Shown: one piece after another, positions 1 to 16,900 of the stretch
Layout: every line of letters begins with the position of its first letter
Position numbering within the stretch: the stretch's first letter is position 1
From: Neodontobutis hainanensis
Taxonomy: Eukaryota; Chordata; Actinopteri; Gobiiformes; Odontobutidae
Length of the DNA: 64,000 nt
Reading direction: 5' to 3'
Assembly (NCBI GenBank): GCA_024349245.1
Contig: JALDNG010000549.1
Span: 59,373-123,372 of the forward strand
Translations under genes and position numbers: made by a program
The notes under the pieces: model-generated
The model's input: the letters and a program-made list of their open reading frames with translations, nothing else
Told to the model about the DNA's origin: nothing
Database searches by the model: none

Positions 1-3000
1 ATTTGTATTTAAAATTTTTTTAAAATTTATATTTTCATTTATGTGTAAAATCTTCAAAAATTTTTAAAACAGAAAATAAATATCATTAAATAGAAAAATA
101 TTTGCATTCTCGATTATTATCATCTAAATAAATTCATATATACTTTATTTATTATATTTCTCAAAGTATTCAATAAATAAATATAAATAATTTTACCTTT
201 ACTTTTTATTTTATTTTATAAGCAAACTCATAACTTTATTTTAGTTAATAAACATTAAACAATAATTTTGATGGTTTCTGACAAAATATTATTTCATTGA
301 TTGAAAAATATACTTTGAAAATTTATGAAATTTCAAAAGATAAATATTATATTGTATTTTAATAAATGAAGATTTTCGACACTGTAATTTAATACCAGCT
401 AAAAATTTAGTTCATTGAATGTTCAGTGCTGAAAAATACTTGATATTCCAAATTGTACGTAATCTAATATTTTAATAATATTTAAGGTTATAAGGAATTC
501 ATATACTTATTTTAATGAAGTATCAATATTTTCAAGATATAATTTTAATGGTGGATATCGATAGGTTCCAGAGATTTGTAGTTTTAATAAAATTAAACAT
601 AAAAATTACATATAATCAAAAAATTGTATTAATCAATTTTTTTGCTTGTTCAATATAAAATCATATTTATATTTATTCATGGACAAATTTCTAAAATATC
701 ACACATTAAAATATTATTATCCATATCCTATAATATGGTATAGCTCTCAATATAAAAACACCAATTTTATTCTTGAATTATAATTCTAAAATATCCCCAA
801 CCACACAAATATTTAAAGAATCCAATTGAACTAAAATTTAATTTATTTCACATTTTTACGTTGTAAATTTATTGATTTAAACTCAAAGGAAGTATAAGAA
901 TCTTCTTATTTTAATATATTTTAAGTTAATATTTATTTTAATAATTGATTCATTGAAAAATATATCGTTTACATAGAAATTTATTGTGAACTTTGATTAT
1001 AAATCAATTTAAATTGTTGTAAATTGTTATATAAATTTAATCAAGTGATTAATATTTTAAACTACAACATGGAAAGTTCTTATTCGATGTTATATACTGT
1101 AAATAGATTTGAAATCTTTCTTATATGTGTTTTTGATAACAGTGAGATTCGGCAAATATTCACAAATAAATATTTAATATTAATTAAAAAAATTATATTA
1201 AATATATTCTCATGAATAGATGAAAGTATATAACGGAATTTTTTATATCTAATGAATGTTTTTTATAAAAATTATATTCTATTATCTTACATTTAATTGA
1301 TAAAATATAACAATAATATAAACTGAACATGAAATAAGTATAGATTTACAATTTAATTTTACATTCATTCTTAATTATCATCAAGAAAAAGAACAATTAT
1401 CTGTCGATAAAAGTTTTTATAAAGTATAATATTCTTACCTTGGTTTAAGATGTTTAAACTGCGTGCCAAACTTAATCGAGGTTTTGAGGGAAAAATATTT
1501 ATGTATATTATATAAATCTTTGTAGCCATGCCTTAATCATAATTAAATATTTTAAGAGAAAGATAAAACCTTCAGACAAGAATTTTAAACTACCAATGTG
1601 TATTTGATTTTCTGTTAGCTCTGGATAGACTTATAAATAACATAAGAATTGAGATTTGCAAAAGATTAATTATTTGAAAAATACGATGTAAACTTTTTGA
1701 AGTTACATGATGTACATATTCAAATTTCAATAAATTTGAAATGAATGTAGTGATCTCATATAACGTTGTTATTGTTGTAAATCCATCAAATAGCGAGCGA
1801 TGACAGAAGAATGCATAAATTATATATTGAAGAAAAATACCTATTGAAGATCAATTATGAACTTGATTAAATTCTTATTAGATGGAAGAAAATATGACCT
1901 GCAACAAAATAGATGAAATAGTTTATAATCAACAGATTAGGACATAGAATAAAGTATTTTTGAAATAAATACAAACTAGTAACAAAATAAAATGAGAATA
2001 ATCACCTAATAAATTACTTAATGTACCTGAAACTGTAAACGTTCTACGAAAGTTTCATATTGGCAAATTTTATTTATTCACGTCACTTCATATTCAGTGA
2101 ATATAACTTGATGATTAAAAATATTAAAATTTTATATATGTGAAAAATTTCATGTTATAATATCAGCAGAGATTTTTACATACTATTTGATACGTAAGTG
2201 TTATCAATATAAAGAATCATTTTATGTTTTGACGTACTATAAATATATGATTATTTTCATCAAAAATAACAGATCAGTCAAAATTTAAAAAATTTAATAA
2301 AATGTTTCAATGTATGCCAATGAAATAGTATAGTTTATTTATATCTGCCAAAATTAACTTCAATTTAAATTTTTACATGTCTGTCTTATATTTTATTTAT
2401 TCTTTGATTTAACACAAGATAATTTTGAATAAATTTTATCATTATTAAAAATTATTTTAATATATATTCAATAAGTGGTATTATATGTTTCATACATTTA
2501 AGATAGTATTAATTATTTTAATTATAGTAGGGTTGATAAAACAGATAACATTCCCAAATAAAACTATCTTTTTGAAGAGGTTTTAAGAAAAATTCTTGAA
2601 TTTATTATCATTAGCTTCAAAATCGTCATTTATAAGCAAGAATAATAATTGCGAAAAAAATATAAAAATAACCTTTTATCAGATTAAATTTCATGGAAAC
2701 GAATTTTGACGAATCTAAAAATAATTATGTTATAATCAGTTTTAATTGTATGAATTGTTTATAAATGCAATTATATTTTGAAAATTTTTATGAAATTTTT
2801 ATTTTTCAAATATGTGGTGGTTTAAATATTAAATAAGATAATAAAAGCGTAGCCATATGCACTTATCATAAGCAGAAATTATATCGATAAAATTATTTGA
2901 AAAATTCTATTATTAGTTTCAAAAGGGAAAAATTTTGATATTGGCTCGATCTTCTGTTACAAAAGAGACACATAAAAATATTGACTGTTTTTGTAAAAAG

Positions 3001-6000
3001 TGATGGATTAGAGTGGCAAAGCTCAGGAATACTCAATATATTTTAATGAACGATCTTTCATTATTTTTAATTAGGTTGTAATATTTATAAATATCAACTG
3101 ATCAATATCGAACTCTTTTGATTAAAAAATTAAAAATTTCGGCATAACAATAAAATAAAATATTGGAATATAAATAAACACTTAAAATTCGAAATTAATA
3201 ATTTTATTAATTCTCTAAATTTAAACAAAAGTTAAGTTACCAAGGAATGAAAAAAAATAAAATCATTCAGTCACTTAAAAACACTTTTAAGAAGATAATT
3301 TTAAGAATCGTAAATATTTTAAAGTTTAATATTATTTAAATAATATAGATCAATATATTCGATTATATTGTTAAAAACATAAAAATTTGAGGAAATAAAA
3401 CTATCAATTTAATGCTAATGTGTCAGCTAACTACGCATTCATCATCTGATAAAAAAAGTTTTTATACATCACAAGACTATGAATTTTGAATTATTTAATA
3501 CTTTTCATATTTAGAAATAATACTTGATATTGTGTGTATTGTTATGTATTTGAATAAAAAGAAAATTCATTCTCATATAGATGTATTGTTCAAAATGATA
3601 TATTTCAATATATATAAGATAAAAATTAATAATTATTTGCTGTATTTTTATTAATTAAACACTTAGATAATATTATATTGGTCTAAATTTCCGTTCATAA
3701 ATTAAGAAAGTCAAATAATAGCTTCTATTAAATATAAAAACTGAACAGTACTATCGTATGATAATCAAATTATGGAATTCGATTTTAAGTTATTTAAAAA
3801 ATGGCAAACATTATTGAAATTCATATTGCACTCTCATTTATTTTCTGTTAAATGTTATTAAATTTAAGTTCATCTATGAAATTTAATTCATAAATATTAA
3901 AAAAAATCTGATAATTCTCAAAAAGATCATAAATGCTTTTCAAAAATTATGTATAAATATAAACAAAAAATATATTTTTAATTAGTTCAGAATACATTAC
4001 TTTGTATAATACAGATAATAAAACTCGTGACGATATATTCAAAAATACATTTTTAATTAATTATAAGAAGCTTTGGTTTTCTGCATTCAACCTTTTCATA
4101 TTGAGATGCATTCATATGCATATATATATTGAACAAATTTTGAATAAATTAGAAAATCAGGTTCCATTCGATGAAAGAGAAGAATCATCAGAAAATTTTT
4201 AATATATTTGAAAATTTAGGAAAATATTAACTTATTCTATCTTATCACATATTGACTCAAAAATTGATAAACCTAAATCGTTTTTAATAGTTAAAATTGA
4301 ACAAAATAATTCCGCAAATTTAGGTTGTTTATTGGATATTTGAATTATTTTATTCAACCGATTTCAATATTTTTAATTATGAAAATATTAACCTTTATCA
4401 AGTTAATTTATTAAATTATTAAGTATTTAATGATCTTTTTCAGATAAGGTCTTAAATATTAATCTTTTATAATTTAAAGATTTTAAAAGAGATTAGAATT
4501 AAAAAATATCAAAACTACATATTTTTATTATATCAGACGGTAAAATCCACTTATAAAATTGCTGACATGTCATTAAAAATTATTTAATATATGTTTGGAG
4601 CATATCAAGATGTGAAAAATAAAAATAAATACCGTAATTTATTCAAAAATAATGTACGCTACTTCTCTAAAAAATGCAATCAATTTAATGCATATTTTGT
4701 CAATGTATACTTTAATGTAATTTTAATGATTATGAGCATTTTCTTACGAACTAACATGTAACAATTATTTTGCATACCTCTAAAAGTATGCGATTTAATT
4801 GATTTTGTGCTACCATAATTAACAAATATTATGATCCTAATCTCTTAATATTAAATAATAATTTAAATAACAATTATGAAGATCATAAAATTTTTAAACA
4901 AATCTTAAAAAATAATCTAATATAAATGTGAATGAAATGTAATCTATTGTTTGAAAATATGAATAAAATCCTATATAAATTTTTAAATTAACCTATGAAA
5001 TAAGAATATCTTTATTAAAAATTTAAATAAAAATTGAGAAATTGAAGATCAAACCAAAATTTTTCTTTATGTAAAGAGACCAGAATTTATCAACATATCA
5101 TCCTAATGGACCATGACAAAAGATTATAAAATATTAATTTCTCTCTGATTTATTCAGATAGATCAAATTTTTGCTATCCAGCTCTTCAATGATAGTTCTC
5201 ATTTATAAATATATCATTGAAGAAACATTTAAATATGATGGCGAGGTAGATATAAACATATTTTTAATTTACTCTTAATCTAATAATGTATGAGTTATAC
5301 ACAGATTTAATAATAAATATTATCATAGTGTGCTTCATCTAAAAAAGAAAAATATTAACTTATTTTTTCAAACTATATAAAGTAGATAGGAGATGTTAAA
5401 AATATTAAATTATATCAGGAATTTAATTTATGTATTTCATACATTTCAAATGTGGTTTGTAATTCTTTTGTACCATTCTGTTCAACTGAACACGAAAAAT
5501 TTATGCAAATACGCATTCATTAATTTTTTTTATTTTACACTGTTTCAATTTTACATATATAAAATGATATATAAGAATTATAAATTATCTGATTTGATGA
5601 ATATAAATTATTTTATTATAATATAAGATCTATAAATTAAGTGATAAATTTCTATCCTCTCTTGTTAACTATACCACAATAATATAAAGAAACGTTTTTA
5701 TATTTTAAATATATATAAATAAATGACATATTCTTAATTAAGTATTTTTATGTATTTTAAGAGAAATTTAATTTATTGAATACATGTCAAAGATTTTAGT
5801 CAATAATTTTATATTAAGTAATGCTTTATAAATTTTATGTCGAACTAAATATAATTAATTATAGGATCATAAGAATATTTAAATGTAGTCCATGGATTTC
5901 GGTTTTTGATGCTAATTAATAGTTAACAATCATACACTAACTCTTTGATAAAATATATGAAAATTATTCTTTCTTTCCATATGTTAAATTAAAATATTTA

Positions 6001-9000
6001 ATTCATTTACAATTGAAGAAACAACGAATAAAACAATTTATTCAAATATTTAAATAATTTTTCAGTTTGTCTCATCTTAAAAATACGCTTCTTACATATC
6101 GTTTGAGAAAAATAAATAAAATTTTAACTCGAAACTGAATGCTTTTTAAGCGACCTAAAAATTTATACATTTTTCAAAATTATAATTTTGTAATGTTTTT
6201 GTAAATTTTATGAAAAATCCTTTATTCTTTGTCTATTTATAACATGTATATTTATGTTTAACATATATTTATTTGTAAATATTAATGATTTCCTTATATT
6301 GTCTTCTATTTTACAAGACATTAAAAGTATAATTTATCAAAAATTCAAATAAATCGAAAATATTAAATTTCATAATTTCAAAGATTAAATATTTGCGCAA
6401 ATAGATTAAACTTACAAATTAAAAAAATTTTACATAAATAAATCTAAAATGATTAAATCTTGAGAAATATCATTTTCATTACAAATAATTTGAAAGTATC
6501 AAATGTATTAAAAATCACAGAATGGGAAGGGATATTTATCAAAAATATATAAATTCTTATAAAAGGTAACACTTAAATTTTGTCTTTTAATTTTTCATAC
6601 GCTATATATGTTAAATTTATAAATTATTAAAAAATTTTAATTAAATATATATAATTTATTACTAAATTTAGGACATCTATGTTGTTCAAAAATGCAATTT
6701 ATTGCAAAATATGTTTTATCGTAATATAATCGATAACTAAACCATTAATTTTAAACAATAAGATAATATATATTAATAATGAAAAAAGCACACTTAAATA
6801 AATAAATTCAAAATATCATATCATTCCATTATGATTTATATTGATGTGTAAAATATTTTTTTAAATAAATTATAAATGATTAATACTAATTTTCGTAGCC
6901 ATTATAGTTTCATTTTGAATATCTATTTCATTATTATTTTAATTTTAAAGGATTACAAATTTCTAAAGAGAATATAATTTGATTCGTTTATGATTATCTA
7001 TCCGTTTATTTTTAACGTTAAAAATATGAAATCAAAAAGATATATTTTGGACACATGTATAATATTAGATGTTGATAAATCTACTAAATAATTTTAGGGA
7101 AAATGTATATATTAACTAATATCAATGAATTTCTATATCTATGAACAAAAGTAAAACAGAATAAATTTAAAGATTTTTAATTTCTCATATAAAAAAATTA
7201 TCAATCAAATTATTTTAATAATTAAATACGTGGACGAATTATTCAAACATTTGATTGTATTTTTATCATAACTTATCCATTTAATTAGATATCGATCAAT
7301 AACACAAGGATTTCCTCTGATTTTAAATAAATTAATTTCAGTTTATACTTTTAATGTGCAAAAAATACACTTGTAAAAATGAAAATTTTTTCAAACAAAT
7401 TCCCCCATCAGGTAATTTTATTGTTGACGGTGATCAAAAAGTACAATTTTCAAATTAATGTATTCGAATAAAATGTCAAGAGAGACAACTATACAGAATA
7501 AACTTATAATATTAATGTTAAGAAAGTTACCTTTCGAGGTTATATAACTGTAAAATTTCCTTGTACGATTATCAAATGTTTTAAAAATTATCAAGTCAAA
7601 AATAAATAGAAATATATACAGTTACGAATGTATTGGTATATAATTAAAATTATCAAGAAATGCTATTATATATTATAATGATTATAAAAAATACAAATCT
7701 TCCAAATTTCAAATTAATTTATTTTTAATTCCAGTTATCGTTTAATATTTTATGATATTGAAATATTTTAGTTTACCAAAAATGATTTTGAACTAGAATT
7801 AAAAATAATACAAAGATATTATCTTTTAAATAAATTTCATTATATAATAACTATAAAAGAAAAATTTTATCTTTAATACAAATTATAATTATCATCGAAG
7901 TCTTGAGAGATAATTTAAGTTTATTATTTTAAAAACGTTAATAAACATATTTAAGATAATTGTCTGACACCTTAATAAATGCCACATAACTCAATATTGT
8001 TTCATATATTATCATAGAATAAATCAATAAGTAAAGAAAAAGAATTCGATTCAAAATGAAAAGAACACCCTATTAATGTGCGTTAAATTGTAAATAAAAA
8101 TGTTACAGTTCAATAATTACAATGATTCAGTTTTATATAATGTTATCCATGAATTTTGTATCATAAAAATATTATTTAAAATCATAAGAAATATAAAGTG
8201 TTAAATTAAAATAATCATGGAATATTTATTCATCGATAAAATTTTGTTAAATATAAATAAAGAAATTTTTGGTTGATAGTTTTTGATACGCGTTGAGAGG
8301 CTATTTGAATATTATTATTCTGTCTTTTTGCATTTAATGGTTTACATGAAAATATTTAAGACAAAATTAAATATTTAAACAATAAAAGTTATAATGATCG
8401 ATGTTAACACTTATTTTTAAATATAAAACTTATATTTAAATATGAGAAAGCATATCAACGGATTTAAACATATAATAAGCATTTATTGATCGTATTAGCT
8501 ATAATCGATTAACTAAAATTATTCCTTTATAGAAAGTGAGTATATTATGAATAAAATTATTAGATTATGCAAAAATATATTTTAGATATGTTGTCAAAAG
8601 ATAAAATAATTTTAATGTGTTGAGAAATACATATATATATAATTAAATAGTTCAATATTTTTAAAGAATTCTTTAAAAGCGAACATACATAAGTTAAATA
8701 TAAGATCTGAATTGTTCATTTTGAAAATATTAAAAATATTTATTTTTCTTTGTATCGTCGAAAAAATAAATGTTAAACCCTTTATAATTTATTTATTTAA
8801 TTATTAAAGGTATTTGAACGCAATTAATATGAAATAACGATCGTACCAGCCATATTAAAAATAAAATTATTTGAATAAGTTTATTAAATTATCTGAATAT
8901 AAATATAATTTTCATTTTTCATAAATTTGAAGGTAAAATATCATCTATGTTTTATATAGATTGAAATGATAATTACATGTTTTACTGTTGTTATTAAAAA

Positions 9001-9037
9001 CACTATTGTTTAATTTCTAAAATAGATAAACGGATCG

Positions 9038-9056
9038 ATATATATATATATATATA
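9038..9056. repeat. (TA)n microsatellite
   Basis: A short uninterrupted alternating A/T run of about nine TA units lies in otherwise irregular AT-rich DNA. It is the longest simple dinucleotide run I noticed in the window. Confidence 0.8.
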
Positions 9057-10879
9057 ATTGTATTACTATATTTAAACGAACAAAAATTGTCTTCAAAATA
9101 AATTAAAATATTTTATAGTTCATCATATTTCAAACATTAATGGATAACTAAAAAAAATTCTTTGATGGTAATTAATATCAATTGATTTTTTAAACAAAAT
9201 TATATTTTAGGATAATTGACAGAAACTATTATCAAATATTTAATGATGAAATTATTCTCTATATTAAAGAAATCAGTAATTTAATAACAAAAAAATCTAA
9301 ATCTGTTTTAATTATTAATGATAGTCAATATTTTTAAAAATAAAAAAAAATATCTATGTAAAAATATAAATATATATAATGTCATTTATTTTATATATTA
9401 ATTTATTTTTTATTTTATAAATTCAAGAAATCACTTGTTATTAATCGATTTAAGTTTAAAAAACACACTGGTACTTATAAGAATGATAAACGTAATATAT
9501 TAATTAAATCATGAAATGATTAAAAATTTGACATTTTATAGATATTAAAAGACTATTTGATGATCTCTGAAATTATTTTTATATAAATAAATCTAAAATC
9601 AATTATTTAAGGGTATTATAAAAAATCTCAAACAATAACGTAAAAATTATACATTCTGTTATTTATATTTACTCAAAAAATTATTGATTTCTGATAAAAA
9701 TAATCTCACAATATTATGTGAGGTATTCTTTAAGTTATATTTTATTATACACAACATATTTTAATCCTTAATTTAAAGAAAATTTTATATATTTTTTAAA
9801 ACATTTCATGTCACATTTCTGAAATTTATTTCATTCAAATTTTTATGTTAAAATGTTCAAAACTATCAAATACATATGATTATATAGTGTAAATCTATAT
9901 CTTATATATTCACGAGAGATAAAATTATAGTGAATTATATAAAATAAATCTCAAAATTTATCATTATTATAAATATATTTACGTGCTTATTCTTAATGAA
10001 GAGCAAATGGTTTTAGCATAAAAATCATTGATTTCATGACTCACTGTAATATAAAAATCAATATTATTTATATTCTGCGATTATTAAAAAACAACATGTT
10101 CATGTTGCTATATATATTGTTAATACTCTTTAATGTGTTTAAAAAATTATTAAATCTGATTTAATATACAATAATTGTTTTCTTTGAGATATTCTTACCG
10201 TGCCAGTGATTTCATTTGTCGAGATAGTTATAGTTAATAGACATATTTAAAGAACATCTGAAATTTCTCTTGAAATTTTATGTAAAAATAGATACAAATT
10301 TTGATATAATAATCACAAAGTGTTAAAATTCTCATTATTTCATATTTAAAAATAACTATTATAAAATTATCGCAATTTTAATTAAGTATAATTTTCATTA
10401 GTTATTATTTCAAATTAAAGTAACATCGATCATCATAAATTATTTTAATTTATTTAAAATGGTACATTTATCGTAATGAAATAAACGTATCATATTTTTA
10501 TATCCTTAAAAATTATCATTTTCACACAGTATTCTTCATATAAATTTTCTATGTCATGAATTAACTACATATGAATTTTTTTTATCAGAAGATATTTTTA
10601 ATTTTTATGTATGTATAAATATACAGCATAAATATTTATGTAACGAAACAGTTGATTAACTTATACTCTCGAAGAAAAGTATTAATATAACTCCCGGTCT
10701 GTTTTATCATTTAAAATCAAAAGGAAAAATATTTTGAGTAAACTAAAAAGTATGAGAATTAGTTTATTGTTTTTATGTTGTACGAAAAACATGTTCATTT
10801 AAACTATTTTTATTTATAATATTATCCGATATTTATTTTTGATTAAAATAATAAATATTCTCATATAATTGTTATAAAA

Positions 10880-10919
10880 ATGTCTTTTGGAAATAAACCA
10901 TGTATTTTTCAAAAGACAT
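10880..10919. repeat. Imperfect inverted repeat, 14-nt arms
   Basis: The arm ATGTCTTTTGGAAA (10880-10893) is followed after a 12-nt spacer by a segment (10906-10919) whose reverse complement is ATGTCTTTTGAAAA, one mismatch away. It could form a hairpin. No T-tract or gene context suggests a terminator or RNA gene, and such palindromes do arise by chance in very AT-rich DNA. Confidence 0.5.
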
Positions 10920-13900
10920 CGATTATTTCGAATAAAAAATTACCATATTGAATTGTATATGATATTAAGTTAATTTAATTGATGCAAGAATGATATTCAA
11001 ACTGAAAATCGTGTCAGGACAGATACAAATTCCAATTCAAGATTCTAGTATGAAATTTATTATGTATATTCATATAAAATTAAATACATTTAGATGTAAT
11101 TGGAATCATTATTTTTGAAAAAATCATCAGGAAATAAGTAAAAATAAAATTGAAATACTATTAAAGACATCAAAAAAAAGCTATTCTTTCTATTCTAATT
11201 AATATTTGACTCTTATTAACACAATCAAAATTAAATATCAAAAATATGCATTTAAATGAAATCATATATTGTTAATTATATTTTATAATCGATGAAATTA
11301 ATTTTTTTACTCTTTAAAAAAATTCAAATTAGATTTGTATGTTTTTGGATCAAATGTGTATGTATTATGTTTTAAGAAGTATAGTATATTAAAGTTAAAA
11401 ATATCTAAATAAAAAATCCTACAGATATATGAGCTGAATGTACATTTATATTAGTATATTTATTTATCACTCATTTTGAAATTTTTAGTTTTACATATAC
11501 TGCACGAACCAAACCTATTTAGTTTTAAAATTTTTATTGTATGATTTTACATTTTCGAAAAATAATTTACGGTTGTAATCTTAGTGTAAATTTCAATTAT
11601 TAATTTTATCAAAGGCATCAAATTTTAAAATCATCTTATATAAATGCCATATATTAATATACAGTTCAATTGATATTATTCAAAAATTATTTAAGTTTTT
11701 TAATAAACGATGTAAATACATATTTTTTCTGATTTTTATTGTTTCTACATATTTACTGAATGATGTAAAAATAAAAATGCGAATGTTATACTAGATATGA
11801 TAATGTCTCGAAAAGATCAATCGTAGGATTGATAGTGAAAAAACTCTTTTTAAATATGCTTTAAAAATTGACAAATATAATAAAATTGATAATTAACGTT
11901 TATTTGAAAAGTTTTGATATTATTATAAAAACGCAGTAAAGTTGATATTTAATATATACATTTTTGAAAATATCATCTTAAATAATATTAACTCGTAAAT
12001 ATATTCCAATAGTATTTTTGTGCTTTGTAATTATTTTCAATTTTTTAAAAATATATACAATTCATATAATATTTAATTACTTCATTAAATTAATTTCATA
12101 TCAACGAAATTATTCTCATCAGTTTATATATTGGTAAATATTATATAATTATAATAAAATGATAAATACTATTTGATATATATTGAAAAGTTTTTTGATA
12201 ATCGTGTAATATATTTTGATCACAAAATATATATTATTGTTCATTAACTTAAATTAATGCTAGACTGCTTATTTAATTAATATATGTTTGAAAAAATACG
12301 AAATTTGTTAAATATTTTAATAATCCACAATTATATCACAATATATAATTATATTTTGAGTTATCTTTCAGATAATTAGGCTAAATTATTAATTCTATTG
12401 ATGTAATAAACATAAAATATTGATAATTATACTTTATAATCAAAGCAATCTTTTTTGTATCGTTAACCTTGCTTAATTTGTTTGATTAAAATAAAATATA
12501 TGTTTTAATCTATTCTGCGTACCTCGGTTTTAATTCGATACAAATAGAAATTAAATAATTTACATTTTTGATTATTAAAAATAGCAAATATGAGAACAAT
12601 ATATAAATAAATTATAATAAGTTAATTTGGCTATCACGTTGACAAAATTATTTATCTTCATAGATATTTATATTTTAACATAAATACAGAATAGGTAGAT
12701 TCAATTTAAATCTCTTAAAACATTTAAATTTACGAGAAAGATTTTTTTATTTAACAAATTATCTAATTTTGAAAAATTAAATAAAATATTAGACGTATCT
12801 TAAAAATTATAAATTAAAATTTTAGCTTTTTATAATTTATTTATAAAATAATTTTCGAAAGATTTATGATCACGACACATGTCACATATTCGTTTCAAAT
12901 TAAATAAGCTTTTATGTTTAATAAAATAATATTTATTATTTATAAGTTTTATTTCTATTTTTTGGTCATGATAATAGAGGATAAAAATTAAATATACATT
13001 TCTTAATTAAACTTTATTTATAATTCAATGGAAATATCTAAGATGTATTTATTTTGAAACGTGCAGAAATCTTTAAGCTAAAAGAAAATTTGTTATTAAA
13101 TCAATAATTTTGTTTTTTTATGTTGTTTTAAAATGAGAGAGATAAAAAATAATTAAAATTACAGTTCGTTTTTTGTTAAAATTAATATCCTAACAAATAT
13201 ATTTAGATACAATATTTTAAAAGTTATCAATTATATTTTATGTGAAAAATTAAGACTTTACAAATATAGTATCAATAATGTTAATTTTTTTATCAAACAT
13301 TCGAGTATTTGAATAGTGTTTTAATCAAAAAATTTATCTGTCTTGAAAATATATTTCTTTAATGATAGGATATCATTTAGTATTATAAATAAAAAAATCC
13401 AAATAAAGAATTAACATAGATATTAAAATCTTTTGAATTGTATGTTTTAGTAAATATAAAGAGATTAAATAATTATATTTATGTTATCTTTTTAAAATAT
13501 TAAAATGTGAACCTTTTGTCATTCAAAATATCCGATGAACTAAAATATTGTTTAAATCATTTTCATGTTGTCAAAAAATATATTGAGCTGATCAAATTTA
13601 CATTTACACGTGTTAGATAAATTGTTATAAAAAAATATGTTACAAACGTATAAATCAAAAATTCTTCATAAATAATAGATATGTATTTATGATATACCTC
13701 ATAATAATTATTTTAATAACATCAATAGGAAAAATTTAATTCTGCCAAAACTATAATTCATTAAAAATCGATATTTATAATGGGAAAAAAAGATAACAAT
13801 AACCTCGCCTGATAATATAATGGAAATGTCACAGTCAAAACATACTCAAACTATTTTTTAATATTTAATCAACTAAAAAAGGAAATTTATTCACATTTTT

Positions 13901-16900
13901 ATAATTTAATCAATAAATACATCTTTTACAGAATAGTATAAGTTATAATATATTTTTTTCAAAGTTAGAACTAAAATTTTTTGATGAAAAACAACTTGAG
14001 AAAATAATATAATATCTTCTTTTATGAATAAATATCAAATAAATTAAAAGTATTTCTTTTATTTTTAATATTGTAATTTGTAAATATTCAGTATTTATTA
14101 AAAAATCAAAGAATATTTTAAATTATAACTCATTGAAACGTTGATTTTAATTAAGTCTACTCAGTAAAAATAAAGAGGATTTCATATGATTTATCAATAA
14201 CTTATATAATGTTAAGATATAAATGAAGGAAATTTCTTCATTTTGGACTCTTCATCATTTGATACTTTGAAAATTCGATGAGTTGAAAACTTTCAAAGAT
14301 TTTTATAAGTTTAATTTACTAGATGGATCTTGTAATCATCAAAAATATTAAAGAATGAATATAAATTTTTTTAAACCTACAAAAAACTCCGAAGAGGTTA
14401 GTATGATCGATTCTGCTGATAAAACAAGGATGCTTCAAGTCAAACAGAGTTACAAAAGATCAGGCACGTATGGATAAAAACCCAACAAATATGCTAAAAT
14501 GTATTTTTACTTTTAACATCTCAACATATTTTTATTTTAAAAACAAAAAACGTATGTTTTTACAAATATTAATAATCCAATTTAGGTTTGATTTCTCGTT
14601 GCTCGTTATTATTAATTATTGATTTTAATATAACGTTGATAAATTTAACAAAATAATATCTTTGAACGTAAAGACTTAATTATCAAATACCTTATATCAC
14701 GTGTAAAAATAGACAAATATTATTTCTCAATATGTGGTTATATGATAGATAAATGATGATCTAATTATATTCCAGCGAAATAAAACAATTTAATCAAATC
14801 TCTTTATAAAATTAAAATCATATCATTTTGATATTATAGACCGATAGAATGATGATTTATAATATGATATGTCAAGGTGGCTGATATTATATATTTTAAT
14901 AAATATTTTATTTTATATACAAAATTAACTAATGTGTGTTCTAAAATTTAATTAAAGATTTTTCACATAAAAATCATATTAAAATCTATTTAATGGCTTA
15001 AATATTAAATTCTTTTATTTAGTTTTCAAATGTTTACTTATATTCAAAATCAATGTATGAAGTACCCTTCGTTAAAACAATGTAAGATGCTTTTGTCATT
15101 ATATTTTTAACAATAAAAGAATGTAGTATTATCATTAAATAGATTTTATCAATAAAAGTTATTTTTGTCAATTATTATTAAATATCAATAGAATACTATT
15201 TATTTTGATGAAAATTAATAGATTTTATTGTCAAAGCTTTTAAAATATAACGATTTAATAAAATAATATTTTGGAATATTAAAGTGATTGATTGAATATT
15301 TTAAATCGGAAGTCGTTATATTCTTATTTTTATAAAAAAACAAAATCATACTGGACACAATAAATCGAAAGCTCGTGAAGGGTGATGACGATGATAGTTA
15401 TAAATTTTAAATGTGTTTCAAAATATTAGCATACGAAAATACTTTTTCAAATCTATCTTAACGTGTATTTCTTCTTAAATATTTAAATCTCAAAAACATT
15501 TAGAAAAAATTACCATTTTTATACTCTAAATAAAAGAGTTTATGATATAAAAAACAAGTTATGATTCAATAAATCAAGTTAATCTCGAAAATTAATTATA
15601 TTTCACTGATTGAAAAACAAAAATTTGTTGTAAAAACTTTTATTTGTTCATAAAATCTAAAATTCGTTGTCTGATAATTTATTTTACTGAATAAAATTTT
15701 TTAAGAGACATTGCACTTGATCTAGTATTATTTTGTTAATTTTTCAGAAATAAGTATTTTCATAGGATTTATATTTTAGAAGCCAGAGATAACCATTTCT
15801 TGTTTAACATAAATGGATTTTCAATTTTATTGAAAATTGATAGGTCAGAAGTTAGATTTAGTATGTTTTTGGGATTTATTCATCTCAGACTTAACAATGA
15901 TCATGTAGACTTTTTAAAAAATCTATATTTATATGTAAAATTTCATCTCTGTTTTAATTCAAAATTTAAAAATTCCTAAATAGATTTATTTGTACTTTTC
16001 AGTTTGTTTTCGTTCTTTGATCACGTGGAAATAAAATTTATTTTTCTTTTTCACAATAAAATAAATAATTCTGATTATATATGCTGTTATGAAAATTTAA
16101 TGGGAATACATAACTTCATTTAAGCCATATGCTTTATATAGTAAACACAAAAAATTCCAACTTCATCGAAAATATTTCTACTGTGATTCTGTGTTAAGAT
16201 ATATTGATACAATTTAGCATTTTAAAATTTTAATGTACAATAATATCACAATCTATGAGAGTGTCACAAATAATTTTTTAATGTTTTGAGTTTACTCAGA
16301 AAATATGTATGCAACGTATTGGTTCTCACAATAAACTCTATGCTTCAAAAGACAATGAAGTAAATTCATAAATATTTCATATTTATTGTGATTTAAACGA
16401 GAACTCAGATGCTTTTTCAACTCAATTAAATTTGATATAGCTAATAAATTAACCTTCATTATAATATATATCCAATTTACAGATACATTTACCTATAATC
16501 TGTTACGTTAGATCATCTTATGATAACAAAATTGTCGATAGTATATATTTGTAATTTTCAGTATGTTTTGCATAATATTTTATTTTAAAAGTCAGTGTTT
16601 TTTATTCGATTGTATTTCTTAGTTTTGAATCAACGTTCGAAGTTTTAATTTAAATATCTTTTGAAATATTTGGTATTTGGCGTATATTCAACCACATTAT
16701 TCTTCATTTACAATATTGTTTATTCAACATTTTTATAAATATCTCATGAGTGTTCTGTATCAAAAATAATTTTTTTGATGCTTTAAAGGAAGTAATACGT
16801 TAAAAGTTGCTACGATTTCGTTCTTAATTGAAACAACTTAAATTTTCTGAATATTTTAAAAATCAAGAAAAATTCGTTTAGATTTGATTACCATATGATT

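Noticed and set aside
5393..5626. 77-codon plus-strand open frame
   Set aside because: Composition is that of translated AT-rich DNA, with no motif and no second copy in the window.
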